A stretch of 64,000 nt of DNA from Burkholderia anthina (GCF_902498995.1 NZ_CABVLY010000005.1:248001-312000), one strand, 5' to 3'; numbered from the stretch's first letter, positions 15,923 to 24,898 are shown. Numbers and translations are program-made. Notes: a model not told the origin generated them from the sequence alone.

Positions 15923-17590
15923 ATGGAGACCCAAGTCGCACATCCGATTGCGGGTGTCGTCTACCCCGACCGGGCCCGCGCGGAAGCCGCCATTTCGAGC
16001 GGCGCCTGGATCGCGAGCACCGTCGGCGACGCGCTGCGCGCGACGGCGCGGCGCCATCCGGAACGCACGGCCTTCATCGGCCATGACCGCACCATCGGTT
16101 TCGCCGAGCTCGACGAGATCACCGAGCGCCTCGGTGCCGCGCTGCTCGCACTCGGCCTCGAACCCGGCGATCGCGCGATCTTCCAGCTCGGCACCACGGT
16201 GGAAACCGCGATCGCGCTGCTGGGCTGCTTCAAGGCCGGCATCGTGCCGGTATGTTCGCTGCCGCCGCATCGTGAAATCGAGATCGGTCAGCTCGCGCGG
16301 CAATCCGGTGCGCGCGGCTATTTCGTGCAGGCGGATTTCAGCGCCCGCTTCGATCTGCCGGCCTTCGCCGACGCAATGACGGCATCCCATCCGTCGCTCG
16401 AGCATCTCGTGGTCGTGCGCGGCGAACGCGCCGGCGCCCACGGCATGCAGGCGCTGATCGACGGCATGCCGCTCGCGCAGGCACGCGAACGCCTCGCCCG
16501 CGTATCGATCGGGCTGGCGGACGTACTCAGCTTCCAGCTATCCGGCGGCACCACCGGCGTACCGAAGATCATTCCACGGTTCCATGCCGAGTATCTGGGC
16601 CACTCGGCGGGCTGGATGCGACGCTATCGGATCGATGCCGACAGCCGGTTGCTCTGGTCGCTGCCGCTCATGCACAACGCCGGCCAGCTCTACGCGCTGA
16701 TTCCGACGGTGCTGAGCGGCGTGCCGGTCGTGCTGATGCCCAAGGTCGACATTCAACTGATGCTCGACCTGATCGGCCAGCATCGCGTGACGCACGCGCT
16801 GTCGATCGGCCCCATCGCGCCGCAACTGATGGCCTACCCGGACATCGCACAGCACGATCTGTCGTCGCTGCAGTTGTTTTCGACCATGAGCCGCGCGGAT
16901 TCGCTCGAAGCACACCTCGGCGTGCCCTGCTCGAATCTGTACGGCATCACCGAGGGCCTGCTGCTCGGCTCGCCCGCGGACGCGCCGGTCGACGCACGTC
17001 ACCAGACGCAGGGGTGCTCGGGCTGCGCCGACGACGAGATTCGCCTGCTGGAGCCCGGCACGGAGCGTCCGGTATCGCATGGGCAAGCCGGCGAACTGTG
17101 TTTCCGCGGGCCGTCCACGCTGACCGGCTATTTCGCCAATCCCGAAGCCAACGCGCAGTCGTTCACGAGCGACGGGTTCTATCGCACCGGCGACATGGCC
17201 ACGGCGCGCGTCGTGGACGGCGTCCTGTACTACACGTTCGAAGGCCGTCTGCGCGACAACGTGAACCGCGGTGGAGAAAAAATCGGCTGCGAGGAAGTGG
17301 AAAGCCACGTCAGCCAGCATCCCGCCGTTGCCGACGCGAAGCTGGTTCCGATGCCCGATCCGTTCTACGGCGAAAAAGGCTGCATCTTCATCATCCCGCG
17401 TCCCGGCATGGCGGCACCGGACGTGCAAGCACTCGGCGATTTCCTCGCCGCGCGCGGCCTCGCCAGATACAAATTCCCCGAGCGGGTCGTCGTGATCGAC
17501 GAATTTCCGCTCACGCGTGTCGGCAAGGTCGACAAGCCCGCGATGAAGCGGCGCATCGCCGACATCCTTGCGCTGGAGACCGGTCAATGA
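15923..17590 (+). CDS. aryl-CoA/aryl-AMP ligase (ANL superfamily)
   Basis: A 555-residue adenylate-forming enzyme of the DhbE/EntE and salicylyl-AMP ligase type. Motifs in order: LSGGTTGVPK at 207-216 (phosphate loop), MHNAG, YGITEGLLLGSP (A5), FYRTGDMATA (A7), GRLRDNVNRGGEKIGCEEVE (A8 hinge) and the catalytic Lys in TRVGKVDKPAMKRR. It activates an aromatic acid, probably an ortho-substituted benzoate such as salicylate or anthranilate given the next enzymes. AAGGAGA lies 6 bases before the ATG. Its stop overlaps the thioesterase start (ATGA). Confidence 0.9.
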   Translation: METQVAHPIAGVVYPDRARAEAAISSGAWIASTVGDALRATARRHPERTAFIGHDRTIGFAELDEITERLGAALLALGLEPGDRAIFQLGTTVETAIALLGCFKAGIVPVCSLPPHREIEIGQLARQSGARGYFVQADFSARFDLPAFADAMTASHPSLEHLVVVRGERAGAHGMQALIDGMPLAQARERLARVSIGLADVLSFQLSGGTTGVPKIIPRFHAEYLGHSAGWMRRYRIDADSRLLWSLPLMHNAGQLYALIPTVLSGVPVVLMPKVDIQLMLDLIGQHRVTHALSIGPIAPQLMAYPDIAQHDLSSLQLFSTMSRADSLEAHLGVPCSNLYGITEGLLLGSPADAPVDARHQTQGCSGCADDEIRLLEPGTERPVSHGQAGELCFRGPSTLTGYFANPEANAQSFTSDGFYRTGDMATARVVDGVLYYTFEGRLRDNVNRGGEKIGCEEVESHVSQHPAVADAKLVPMPDPFYGEKGCIFIIPRPGMAAPDVQALGDFLAARGLARYKFPERVVVIDEFPLTRVGKVDKPAMKRRIADILALETGQ

Positions 17591-18084
17591 GCACGCCGAC
17601 ACCGATCGAGTATCTGCTCCGCGAGCGGCCGCTCACCGTGCGCCGCCGGGTGAAATGGGGAGAATGCGACCCGGCAGGCGTGGTCTATACGGCAACCTTC
17701 GCCGATTACGTCATTTGCGCGGCCGAACTGTTCTACGGCGCGCTGCTGGGCGGCACGCCGCAACGCATGAAGAACGAACTGGGATTCGGTACGCCGAGCC
17801 GCGCGCTATCGTTCGACTTCATCGGCTCGCTACGTCCCGACGACGAATTCGACATGACCGTGCAGGTCGTCGACGTGCGCAATCGTTCGTACGTACTGGA
17901 CATCGTCGCGCGCACCCCGCACGGTGCCGCGGTCTTCAGCGCACGCCTGACACCCGTCTGCGTCGCCCGGTCCGAACGCCGCTCGATCGACATCCCGCCC
18001 GTCTTTCGCCAGGCACTGCTGGACTACCAGCGCGATTGCGCCGGTGGAGCTTCGAATCCCGTCATCGAGGACAACGCATCATGA
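17587..18084 (+). CDS. hotdog-fold acyl-CoA thioesterase (4HBT family)
   Basis: A 165-residue thioesterase of the 4-hydroxybenzoyl-CoA thioesterase family. The motif WGECDPAGVVYTATFADY carries the catalytic Asp and the helix start of the hotdog fold, and the strand SFDFIGSLRPDDEF follows. It is sandwiched, with 4-base overlaps on both sides, between the aryl-CoA ligase and the aryl-CoA hydroxylase. The natural reading is that it frees the hydroxylated acid from CoA after ring hydroxylation (inference). Confidence 0.9.
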   Translation: MSTPTPIEYLLRERPLTVRRRVKWGECDPAGVVYTATFADYVICAAELFYGALLGGTPQRMKNELGFGTPSRALSFDFIGSLRPDDEFDMTVQVVDVRNRSYVLDIVARTPHGAAVFSARLTPVCVARSERRSIDIPPVFRQALLDYQRDCAGGASNPVIEDNAS

Positions 18085-19220
18085 AAATCGACATCGTCGG
18101 CGCCGGCCCGGCTGGCATGTACTTCGCACTGCTTGCGAAAAAACACGATCGCGCTCATCGGATCACGATCCACGAACAAAACCCGGAAGGCGCGACCTAC
18201 GGCTGGGGCGTGGTGTTCTCGGACATCGGCCTGTCGTTCCTCAAGGAGGCCGACCCGACGTTTTTCGACGAGTTCATCGCGCATCACGAGCGCTGCGACT
18301 ATATGGAAATCGTGCACCGGGGCACCCGCGTGCAGGTGCACGGCAATCATTTTTCGCGCACCTCGCGCATCGACATGCTGCGCGTGCTGCAGCACGCATG
18401 CGAACGGGAAGGCATCCGGATCGAATACGGACGGCGTGTCGACGATGCGCGTGCGCTTGCCGCGTCGTGCGACCTGCTGGTCGCCGCCGACGGCGGCAAC
18501 AGCGCGATACGCACCCAGTTGGCCGACCATTTCCGGCCGCAATTCGCGCCGCGCCGCAACAAATTCGCATGGTATGGCACGCGCCAGCGCTTCCACCCGG
18601 TGTCGCTGATTTTCCGCGACACGCCGCACGGGGTTTTCATCGCGCACGCGTACCAGTACAGCCCGGAGCTGTCGACATTCCTGATCGAAACCGATCCGGA
18701 AACGTGGCAGCATGCCGGGCTCGATCACGCAAGCGAGGACGAAAGCCGGCGCCTGTGCGCCGAGATCTTCCGCGCCGAACTCGGCAGCAACGAACTGCTG
18801 ACCAATCGCTCGCTCTGGTTCGAAGCCAACATCGTCAGCAACGCGTGCTGGAGCCACGACAACATCGTGCTGCTCGGCGATGCGCTGCGCACGGTGCACT
18901 TCTCGCTCGGCTCGGGAACGCGCATGGCGATGCAGGACGCGATCGCGCTTCATCGCGGCCTCGCGGAGCACCCGACGAATCTGCGCGACGCGTTTGCGGC
19001 ATTCGAAACCGCGCGCAGGCCGGCGTCGTCGAATTTCCAGAGCGCGGCGGCCAAGAGCCTCGACTGGTACGAGGGCGTGGCCGAAAAGCTCCATCTCGAC
19101 CCGGTCGGCTTCGCGTACGACTACATGCGGCGCACCGGGCAGGTCAGCCACGACGACCTGAAACAGCGGGACCCGAATTTCGCGGCGGCGTACGAAGCAC
19201 TGCACGGCTGCTGCGCATGA
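18081..19220 (+). CDS. FAD-dependent aryl-CoA 5-hydroxylase (salicylyl-/aminobenzoyl-CoA type)
   Basis: A 379-residue flavoprotein monooxygenase. It opens MKIDIVGAGPAGMYFALLAK, has YGWGVVFSDIGLSFL as in anthraniloyl-CoA and salicylyl-CoA monooxygenases, the DG motif (CDLLVAADGGNSAIRT) and the GD motif (NIVLLGDALRTVHFSLGSGT). It has only the monooxygenase half; the Azoarcus anthraniloyl-CoA enzyme carries an added reductase half that is absent here, so it fits the salicylyl-CoA 5-hydroxylase type. It should hydroxylate the ring while bound to CoA, using NAD(P)H and O2. The start overlaps the thioesterase stop. Confidence 0.88.
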   Translation: MKIDIVGAGPAGMYFALLAKKHDRAHRITIHEQNPEGATYGWGVVFSDIGLSFLKEADPTFFDEFIAHHERCDYMEIVHRGTRVQVHGNHFSRTSRIDMLRVLQHACEREGIRIEYGRRVDDARALAASCDLLVAADGGNSAIRTQLADHFRPQFAPRRNKFAWYGTRQRFHPVSLIFRDTPHGVFIAHAYQYSPELSTFLIETDPETWQHAGLDHASEDESRRLCAEIFRAELGSNELLTNRSLWFEANIVSNACWSHDNIVLLGDALRTVHFSLGSGTRMAMQDAIALHRGLAEHPTNLRDAFAAFETARRPASSNFQSAAAKSLDWYEGVAEKLHLDPVGFAYDYMRRTGQVSHDDLKQRDPNFAAAYEALHGCCA

Positions 19221-19288
19221 TCGGAGGCCCGGCCGCCTTCGCCTCCTGAAGCATCACATCAAATCATCATCATCGAGAGACACGCGTC

Positions 19289-20047
19289 ATGAGTAAAACC
19301 TTTCGCATCGGGCAGATCGTACCGAGCTCGAACATCACCATGGAAACCGAAGTGCCCGCGATGTTCCGCGCCCGCGAGGCCGCCTTTCCGGAACGCTTCA
19401 CCTTCCATTCGAGCCGCATGCGCATGCACAAGGTGACCATGGAAGAGCTCGAGGCGATGAACAAGGAGGGCCTGCGCTGCGCCGCGGAGCTTGCCGATGC
19501 CCGCGTGGACGTCATGAGCACGGCCTGCCTCGTCGCAATCATGGCAATGGGCGCAGGCCACCATCGCCAAACCGAACGCGAGCTGACGGCCGTCGCACGC
19601 GCGAACCATTCGCTCGCGCCTGTCATGACGTCGGCCGGCGCGCTCGTCGACGGCCTGAAGACGCTCGGCGCCCGCCGTATTTCGTTGATGGCGCCGTACA
19701 TGCGCCCGCTGACCGATCTGGTCGTCGCCTACATCGAACACGAAGGCATCGAAGTGATCGATTCGCTTTGCTTCGAGATCGCCGACAACCTCGAAGTCGG
19801 CAATCGCGACCCGATGCGTCTGCTCGACGACGTACGACGGTTGAACACCGACGGCGCGGACGTCGTCGTCGCATCGGCCTGCGTGCAGATGCCGTCGTTG
19901 GCGGCGATCCAGCCGATCGAGGATCGGCTCGGCATCCGTACGGTATCGACCGCAGTCTGCACCGTCAGGCGCATGCTCGATCATCTCGGGCTCGAGCCAG
20001 TCGTGCCCAATGCCGGCTCGCTCCTGCGCGCCGACGCGCTCCGCTGA
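19289..20047 (+). CDS. maiA: maleate cis-trans isomerase
   Basis: A 252-residue member of the Asp/Glu racemase superfamily. The opening RIGQIVPSSNITMETEVPAM is characteristic of maleate isomerases. The two catalytic cysteines are present at C80 (DVMSTACLVAIM) and C198 (VVVASACVQMPS), which separates it from one-Cys decarboxylases. It converts maleate to fumarate in the cytoplasm and so marks the end of a pathway that yields maleate, such as the gentisate or nicotinate routes. It is the last gene of the first transcription block; a 410-base gap follows. A short AT-rich stretch (19250-19280) precedes it. Confidence 0.92.
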   Translation: MSKTFRIGQIVPSSNITMETEVPAMFRAREAAFPERFTFHSSRMRMHKVTMEELEAMNKEGLRCAAELADARVDVMSTACLVAIMAMGAGHHRQTERELTAVARANHSLAPVMTSAGALVDGLKTLGARRISLMAPYMRPLTDLVVAYIEHEGIEVIDSLCFEIADNLEVGNRDPMRLLDDVRRLNTDGADVVVASACVQMPSLAAIQPIEDRLGIRTVSTAVCTVRRMLDHLGLEPVVPNAGSLLRADALR

Positions 20048-20457
20048 GCGGGCCCGATCCGGGGCATCGTGCGCGGCCGTGCCCCGATCCCCGCAGCAAG
20101 TACGCCCCTCCCGTTCAGGACGGCGGACGACACGTCGCCGTCCCGCCCCCCTTCGCTTTCGTTGAACGTCGCGCACGGGTATAGCCCGCGGCGCTCACCG
20201 GCGTTCCCGCATCGATTCGATTCCACCTGCACGCCGTGTTCGACCGGTCGCCTCATCGGCCGAGCGTATCGCATCCGACCGCTCGCCATGCTTCGCGCAC
20301 TTTTGGCAAGAAAGCGTCATCGATGGCCAGCGGATGGTAGCGGCCGGGGCCGGCACAAACTAATTTAACGTCAGGTTCTCGAAACGACCCTGCCGACGCA
20401 GGCGCATCACGCCGAAAGCCTCGATCCCAACACGAACGATATCCAGGAGACACATCA
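20048..20457. other. intergenic between the two halves of the aromatic cluster
   Basis: 410 bases without a convincing gene; frames here are shadows. The A/T-rich AAACTAATTTAACGTCA near 20357-20373 contains an AACGTCA that resembles one arm of the cluster operator but has no second arm. A promoter for the dehydrogenase-channel-SDR genes is expected here, possibly controlled by the AraC protein. Confidence 0.4.
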
Positions 20458-21987
20458 ATGCCCCCGACCGAAGCACTCCACTCTCACGCCGGCACGGACT
20501 TTCTTCAGGAGTACGGCCAATTCATCGGCGGCACGTGGACCGCAGGCGACAGCGGCAAGACGATCGACCTGAACAACCCGACCACCGGCGCGGTCCTCGC
20601 GCGCATTTCCGCCGGCAACGACAAGGACGCGCGGCGCGCCATCGACACAGCGGCCAAGGCGTTCCCGGCCTGGTCGCGCACGCCGCCCGCGGCACGCCAG
20701 GAGATCCTGTACGAGATCATGCGGCGCCTCAAGGCGCGGCAGCACCACTACGCGCTGATGGACACGCTGAACAACGGCAAGCCGATCAGCGAGTCGATGC
20801 ACTTCGACATGCCGATGGCGATCGAGCAATTCGCGATCTTCTCCGGCACGCCGTGGCAACTGCACGGCGAATCCGTGCATCACACGTCGTCGCTCGGCAC
20901 GGATTCCATTGGCATCGTTCATCGCGAACCGCTCGGCGTAGTCGTACAGATCATTCCGTGGAACGTGCCGATGATCATGCTCGCCTGCAAGATCGCGCCC
21001 GCCCTCGCTGCCGGCAATACGATCGTGCTGAAGCCGTCCGAGATCGTGTGCCTGTCGGTGCTCGAATTCGCGCGCGAGATGGCGGATCTGCTGCCGCCCG
21101 GCGTCCTGAACATCGTGACGGGCTACGGGCCCGACCTCGGCGAGACGCTGGTGACCGACACACGCGTGCGCAAGGTAGGCTTCACCGGCTCGCGGCCGAC
21201 CGCGCGCAAGCTCGTCCAGTACGCGGCGACCAACATCATTCCGCAGACGATGGAGCTGGGCGGAAAATCGGCGAACATCGTTTGCGAGGACGCCGACCTC
21301 GACGCCGCAGCCGAGGGCGCGGCCATGTCGACGGTCCTGAACAAGGGCGAAGTGTGCCTCGCGGGCTCGCGCCTGTTCGTCCACGAAAAGGTTCGCGATG
21401 CGTTCCTCGACAAGCTGCAGCGCATTCTCTCCGGCATCCGGATCGGCGATCCGACCTCGCCCGACACGCAGCTCGGCCCCCAGGCATCGCGGATGCAGAT
21501 GGACAAGATCCTCGGCTATCTGGAAGACGGCCCGCGCGAAGGCGCCAGGGTGCTGATGGGCGGCGGCCGCGCCAGCGTGCCGGGTTACGAAAGCGGACTC
21601 TTCATTCAGCCGACCGTATTCGTCGACGTGAAGAACACGATGAAGATCGCCCAGGAGGAGATTTTCGGCCCGGTCACGAGCGTGCTGACCTGGAAGGACG
21701 ACGACGAAGTCATCCGGCTCGCCAACGAGTCCGTCTACGGCCTCGGCGGCGGCATCTGGACCTCGAACCTGGGTCGTGCGCACCGCATGGCCTGTGCGCT
21801 CGAAACCGGCACGGTCTGGATCAACCGCTACTACAACTTCCTCGGCGGCATGCCGATCGGCGGCTACAAACAGAGCGGCTTCGGCCGCGAGTTCGCGCAC
21901 GAGGTGCTGAACCACTACACGTTGACGAAGAGCGTGATCGTCGACCTCCAGCCCGGCGCACTGGGCATCTTCGGCACGCAGCGATAG
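20458..21987 (+). CDS. NAD-dependent aldehyde dehydrogenase
   Basis: A 509-residue class aldehyde dehydrogenase. It shows PWNVPMIMLACKIAPALAAG with the Asn of the oxyanion hole, KPSEIVCLS, GFTGSRPTARKL (cofactor loop), general base E266 in TMELGGKSAN and nucleophile C300 in NKGEVCLAGSR, then EEIFGPVTSVL. It resembles the AcoD/ExaC group. In this cluster it most likely oxidises an aromatic aldehyde to the acid that the ligase activates (inference). AGGAGA sits just upstream of the ATG. It is followed at 21 bases by the channel gene. Confidence 0.93.
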   Translation: MPPTEALHSHAGTDFLQEYGQFIGGTWTAGDSGKTIDLNNPTTGAVLARISAGNDKDARRAIDTAAKAFPAWSRTPPAARQEILYEIMRRLKARQHHYALMDTLNNGKPISESMHFDMPMAIEQFAIFSGTPWQLHGESVHHTSSLGTDSIGIVHREPLGVVVQIIPWNVPMIMLACKIAPALAAGNTIVLKPSEIVCLSVLEFAREMADLLPPGVLNIVTGYGPDLGETLVTDTRVRKVGFTGSRPTARKLVQYAATNIIPQTMELGGKSANIVCEDADLDAAAEGAAMSTVLNKGEVCLAGSRLFVHEKVRDAFLDKLQRILSGIRIGDPTSPDTQLGPQASRMQMDKILGYLEDGPREGARVLMGGGRASVPGYESGLFIQPTVFVDVKNTMKIAQEEIFGPVTSVLTWKDDDEVIRLANESVYGLGGGIWTSNLGRAHRMACALETGTVWINRYYNFLGGMPIGGYKQSGFGREFAHEVLNHYTLTKSVIVDLQPGALGIFGTQR

Positions 21988-22008
21988 CCGGCGCGCGAGG
22001 AGATTCCC

Positions 22009-22911
22009 ATGTCCTTTTCAATCGGCCGCACGGCGGCCGGCCTCGCGGCGCTGGCTGTCGCGCTCTGCGCGCGGCCAGCCGTTGCGACGGAGGGCGGCGG
22101 CTCGGTCTATCCGTTCGGCGCGGAAAACTACCTGACCGGCGCACTGCCGCCGCCGGGCTTCTACGCGCTGTTCTATGGCGAAGCGTACTTCGCGCGCAAA
22201 CTGGTCGGCAACGACGGGCAGGACGTGACGCCGCCGGGCTTCAGGCTCAATGCCAACGCCCTCGTCAGCCGCCTCGTGTGGGTCACGCCGCAGAAAGTGC
22301 TGGGCGGCGACTTCCTGCTGAGCCTGATCGTGCCGATGGTCAACCTGCATGTGGAAGCCGCCGGCCGCAGCCAGACCAAGACCGGGTTGGGCGACATCAC
22401 GCTGTCGCCCGGCATCGGCTGGCATTTCGGCCCGAACCTGCACGTCATCGGCGCGTTCGACTTCTTCGCGCCGACGGGCGGCTACAACAAGAACGATCTC
22501 GCCAACATCGGCCGCAATTACTGGGCCTTCGGCCCGGTCTACGCGGCGAGCTGGGTCGATCCGCACGGCATAAATGCGGACGTGAAGCTCGGCTACCTGT
22601 TCAACCAGATCAACCACGCGACCGGCTATACCTCCGGCAACGAGCTCTATGCCGACTATTCACTCGGCTGGGCGGCCACGCCGCAGTGGGTGCTCGGGGT
22701 CGGCGGCTATGTCACCGTGCAGACCACCGACGACAAGGACGACGGGCAGACCGTCTCCGGCAATCGTCACCGGGCGTTCGCGATCGGACCCAGCATCAAG
22801 TATGCGAGCAGCAAGGGCTGGTTCGTGACCGCGAAATGGCAACACGAAATGGCCGTGCGCAACGGCGCGCAGGGCCATGCTTTCTGGATCAGGGCGGTAT
22901 TCCCGCTCTGA
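22009..22911 (+). CDS. outer-membrane channel, phenol meta-pathway (SphA-like) family
   Basis: A 300-residue exported protein. The signal peptide ends near RPAVATEGG. The mature part is a run of beta-strands with alternating aromatic residues, starting SVYPFGAENYLTGALPPPGF, which is the hallmark of the MetA-pathway outer-membrane family often found in aromatic degradation clusters. It should form a beta-barrel that lets the hydrophobic substrate cross the outer membrane. The barrel ends WIRAVFPL. A GAGGAGA site precedes the ATG. No inner-membrane transporter is encoded in the cluster. Confidence 0.85.
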   Translation: MSFSIGRTAAGLAALAVALCARPAVATEGGGSVYPFGAENYLTGALPPPGFYALFYGEAYFARKLVGNDGQDVTPPGFRLNANALVSRLVWVTPQKVLGGDFLLSLIVPMVNLHVEAAGRSQTKTGLGDITLSPGIGWHFGPNLHVIGAFDFFAPTGGYNKNDLANIGRNYWAFGPVYAASWVDPHGINADVKLGYLFNQINHATGYTSGNELYADYSLGWAATPQWVLGVGGYVTVQTTDDKDDGQTVSGNRHRAFAIGPSIKYASSKGWFVTAKWQHEMAVRNGAQGHAFWIRAVFPL

Positions 22912-22953
22912 ATTGTCTGCGGTACCTCATTCATCCATATCGAAGGAGACGTC

Positions 22954-23691
22954 ATGAACAACACGCACGCAGGACGGGTAGCCGTCGTCACCGGCGCCGG
23001 CCGCGGCATCGGTCGGGAAGTCGCCGTCCGGCTGGCCGCGCGCGGCGCGCAACTGGTATTGATCGACCTCGACGCACCGTCCGAGACGCGTGCGCTGATC
23101 GACGGCGACCCGCTCGTTCTGACCGGCGACGTCAGCGATCCGCACGCGTGGGCTGGTTTCGCGCAGGCCGTCGATGCGCGTTACGGGCGCGCGGACATCG
23201 TCGTGAACAACGCCGGCATCTATCCGTTCGCCGCGTTCGACGATCTCGATTTCGACCTCTGGTCGCGCACGCTGCGGGTGAATCTCGACTCGCATTTCCA
23301 TTCGGCGAAGGCATTCGTCCCGCTGATGCGCGCGAACAAGTGGGGCCGCTTCGTGAATTTCTCGTCGAATTCGATCGGCACGCCGCTCGCCGGGCTCAGT
23401 CACTACATGGCGGCCAAGATGGGCGTGATCGGTTTCGTCCGCGGGCTGGCCAACGAACTCGCCGGCGACAACATCACCGTCAACGCGATTCTGCCGGCGC
23501 TCACGCGCACGCCGGGTACGAGCGGCATTCCCGACGAACTCGCCCGCAGCGTGTGGCAGCAGCAGGCCATCAAGCGTTTCGCGACGCCGGAAGACATCGT
23601 CGGGCCGATCCTGTTCCTCACGAGCGACGACGGCGCGTTCGTGACCGGCCAGGCGCTGGCGGTCGACGGCGGGATGTACAAGATCTCGTAA
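22954..23691 (+). CDS. SDR alcohol dehydrogenase, 1-phenylethanol-dehydrogenase-like
   Basis: A 245-residue short-chain dehydrogenase: TGAGRGIGREV loop, VNNAGIYPFAAFDDL, catalytic Ser in NFSSNSIG, Tyr/Lys in YMAAK, and FVTGQALAVDGGM. The NNAGIYPF and AKAFVPLMRANKWGR stretches strongly recall Aromatoleum (S)-1-phenylethanol dehydrogenase, so an aryl alcohol is a likely substrate. With the aldehyde dehydrogenase it would feed an aromatic alcohol into the acid pathway. GAAGGAGAC lies upstream. It converges on the AraC gene, only 8 bases away. Confidence 0.9.
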   Translation: MNNTHAGRVAVVTGAGRGIGREVAVRLAARGAQLVLIDLDAPSETRALIDGDPLVLTGDVSDPHAWAGFAQAVDARYGRADIVVNNAGIYPFAAFDDLDFDLWSRTLRVNLDSHFHSAKAFVPLMRANKWGRFVNFSSNSIGTPLAGLSHYMAAKMGVIGFVRGLANELAGDNITVNAILPALTRTPGTSGIPDELARSVWQQQAIKRFATPEDIVGPILFLTSDDGAFVTGQALAVDGGMYKIS

Positions 23692-23699
23692 CGAGGCAG

Positions 23700-24698
23700 C
23701 TAGAACGCGCCATCGCGAACCCGCTTGCGGGTTTGCGATGGCGTTTCGCCGTATCGGCGCCGGTACTGCTGATTGAAGGCGCCCAGATGATCGAATCCGT
23801 AGCGCAGTGCGATCGTCGAGATGGTCGTCGCTGCATCGGCGCTCGACAGCAGTTCGGTCCGCACTTTTTCCAGACGCAGATGGTTCAGATGCCGCATCGG
23901 CGTCGTCTGCCGGAATTCGCTGAACGCGCGCGACAGCGACCGGATACTGCAATCCGCGGCGTCCGCGATTTCCGCGAGTGTCAACGCCTGACCGAGCCGT
24001 GCCTCCATGAATTCGACCGCGCGGCGTAACTGCTTCGGCGCAACCGCGCCCCGCGACATGCGCAACGCGTCCGAATAGTTGTGCGGCTGCGTATCGAGCA
24101 GCGTGATGGTCAGCATTTCCTCGAGGCTCGGTGCCAGATGATCGATCAGCGCGGCCGCGCTGTCGTTCAGGGTCGCCACCACGAATTCCAGCAGCATGAA
24201 CCACCGCCGCAGCGCGTTCGGATCACGCATCCCGGTGTCGAAGCGAAGCGGCGCGCGCCCCTGTCGCTGCATCATGCGCCAGCATGCAGCCGAAACGCGC
24301 CGGTGATCGAGTTGTACCTTGAGGACTTCGCCGTCCGGATCGTAATGAAAGCGCGGGCGGTCCGACGCGACGCTCAGCACGGTCGCGCCCGGCCCGCCGC
24401 CATGGCATGCGTGGTCGGTGACCAGTGCCGCGCGCCCCTTCGTCGTGGTCGTAACGAGCAGACACGAACCCAGATCGTCGGGCTCGATCTCGATGTCGCG
24501 CCCGAACGTCAGCGTCGATACGGCAACCGACCCGCAAACCGCACTGTGCAGGACGATCGGTGCAATCGCATCGGCCGTCGGACCGCGTTCGCGATACGTG
24601 CAATATCGATTCGCGATGACGGAACGGGCCGCCGCGGGCTCGTCGACGGAAAGCTCGAGAAACCGCGCATCGAGACGCGGCGAGGAGAGAGTCTGCAT
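23700..24698 (-). CDS. AraC-family regulator of the aromatic cluster
   Basis: About 332 residues. The N-terminal part matches the AraC-binding-like sensor seen in XylS/BenR/FeaR-type activators of aromatic catabolism (VSTLTFGRDIEIEPDDLGS). The C-terminal part has the double HTH: TLAEIADAADCSIRSLSRAF and ALRYGFDHLGAFNQQYRRRY, then GETPSQTRKR. The ATG at 24698 is chosen; one at 24767 would add 23 residues without a better ribosome-binding site. It has its own sigma70 promoter at 24863-24890 overlapped by an operator like that of the TetR site, so the TetR protein probably controls it. It may activate the dehydrogenase-channel-SDR genes. Confidence 0.9.
   Translation of the reverse strand: MQTLSSPRLDARFLELSVDEPAAARSVIANRYCTYRERGPTADAIAPIVLHSAVCGSVAVSTLTFGRDIEIEPDDLGSCLLVTTTTKGRAALVTDHACHGGGPGATVLSVASDRPRFHYDPDGEVLKVQLDHRRVSAACWRMMQRQGRAPLRFDTGMRDPNALRRWFMLLEFVVATLNDSAAALIDHLAPSLEEMLTITLLDTQPHNYSDALRMSRGAVAPKQLRRAVEFMEARLGQALTLAEIADAADCSIRSLSRAFSEFRQTTPMRHLNHLRLEKVRTELLSSADAATTISTIALRYGFDHLGAFNQQYRRRYGETPSQTRKRVRDGAF
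23708..23743. terminator. convergent hairpin terminator inside the AraC coding end
   Basis: Sixteen-base arms at 23708-23723 and 23728-23743 pair with one G-T wobble around the loop CTTG, and TTT follows on the plus strand. It starts 16 bases after the SDR stop and lies within the last codons of the convergent AraC gene, so coding and termination functions share the same bases. Confidence 0.8.
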
Positions 24699-24862
24699 GC
24701 CGAACGTGCGTGGACGCGACTGGAGATCGGGAACCGGCACCCGCCCTCGATGCAAGCCGCGGCACATCGGGATGGCGTTGCGACAAGCCGGCCGCGCGGA
24801 TCATTCGCCGGGCAACTGCGCCGCGCATCGGCAATCGTCGCCGGCCACCTGAATTCGACTCG

Positions 24863-24898
24863 AGTATAGTTTTTTTGACACTTCCGTCAAATAGTTGA
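24863..24898 (-). promoter_or_regulatory. AraC-gene promoter with second copy of the cluster operator
   Basis: On the minus strand TTGACG (24890-24885) and TATACT (24868-24863) form a promoter with a 16-base spacer. On the plus strand, 24878-24898 matches the operator at 13574-13594 at 18 of 21 positions: ACACT, then two differences, CGTCAAATA, one difference, TTGA. The -35 lies inside the operator in both promoters. The far half-site is degenerate, so binding may be weaker. Confidence 0.7.

Noticed and set aside
20535..24029. A 1164-codon plus-strand frame
   Set aside because: It runs through the aldehyde dehydrogenase, channel and SDR genes in the wrong frame and continues antisense to the AraC gene, with Arg-rich composition and no domain.
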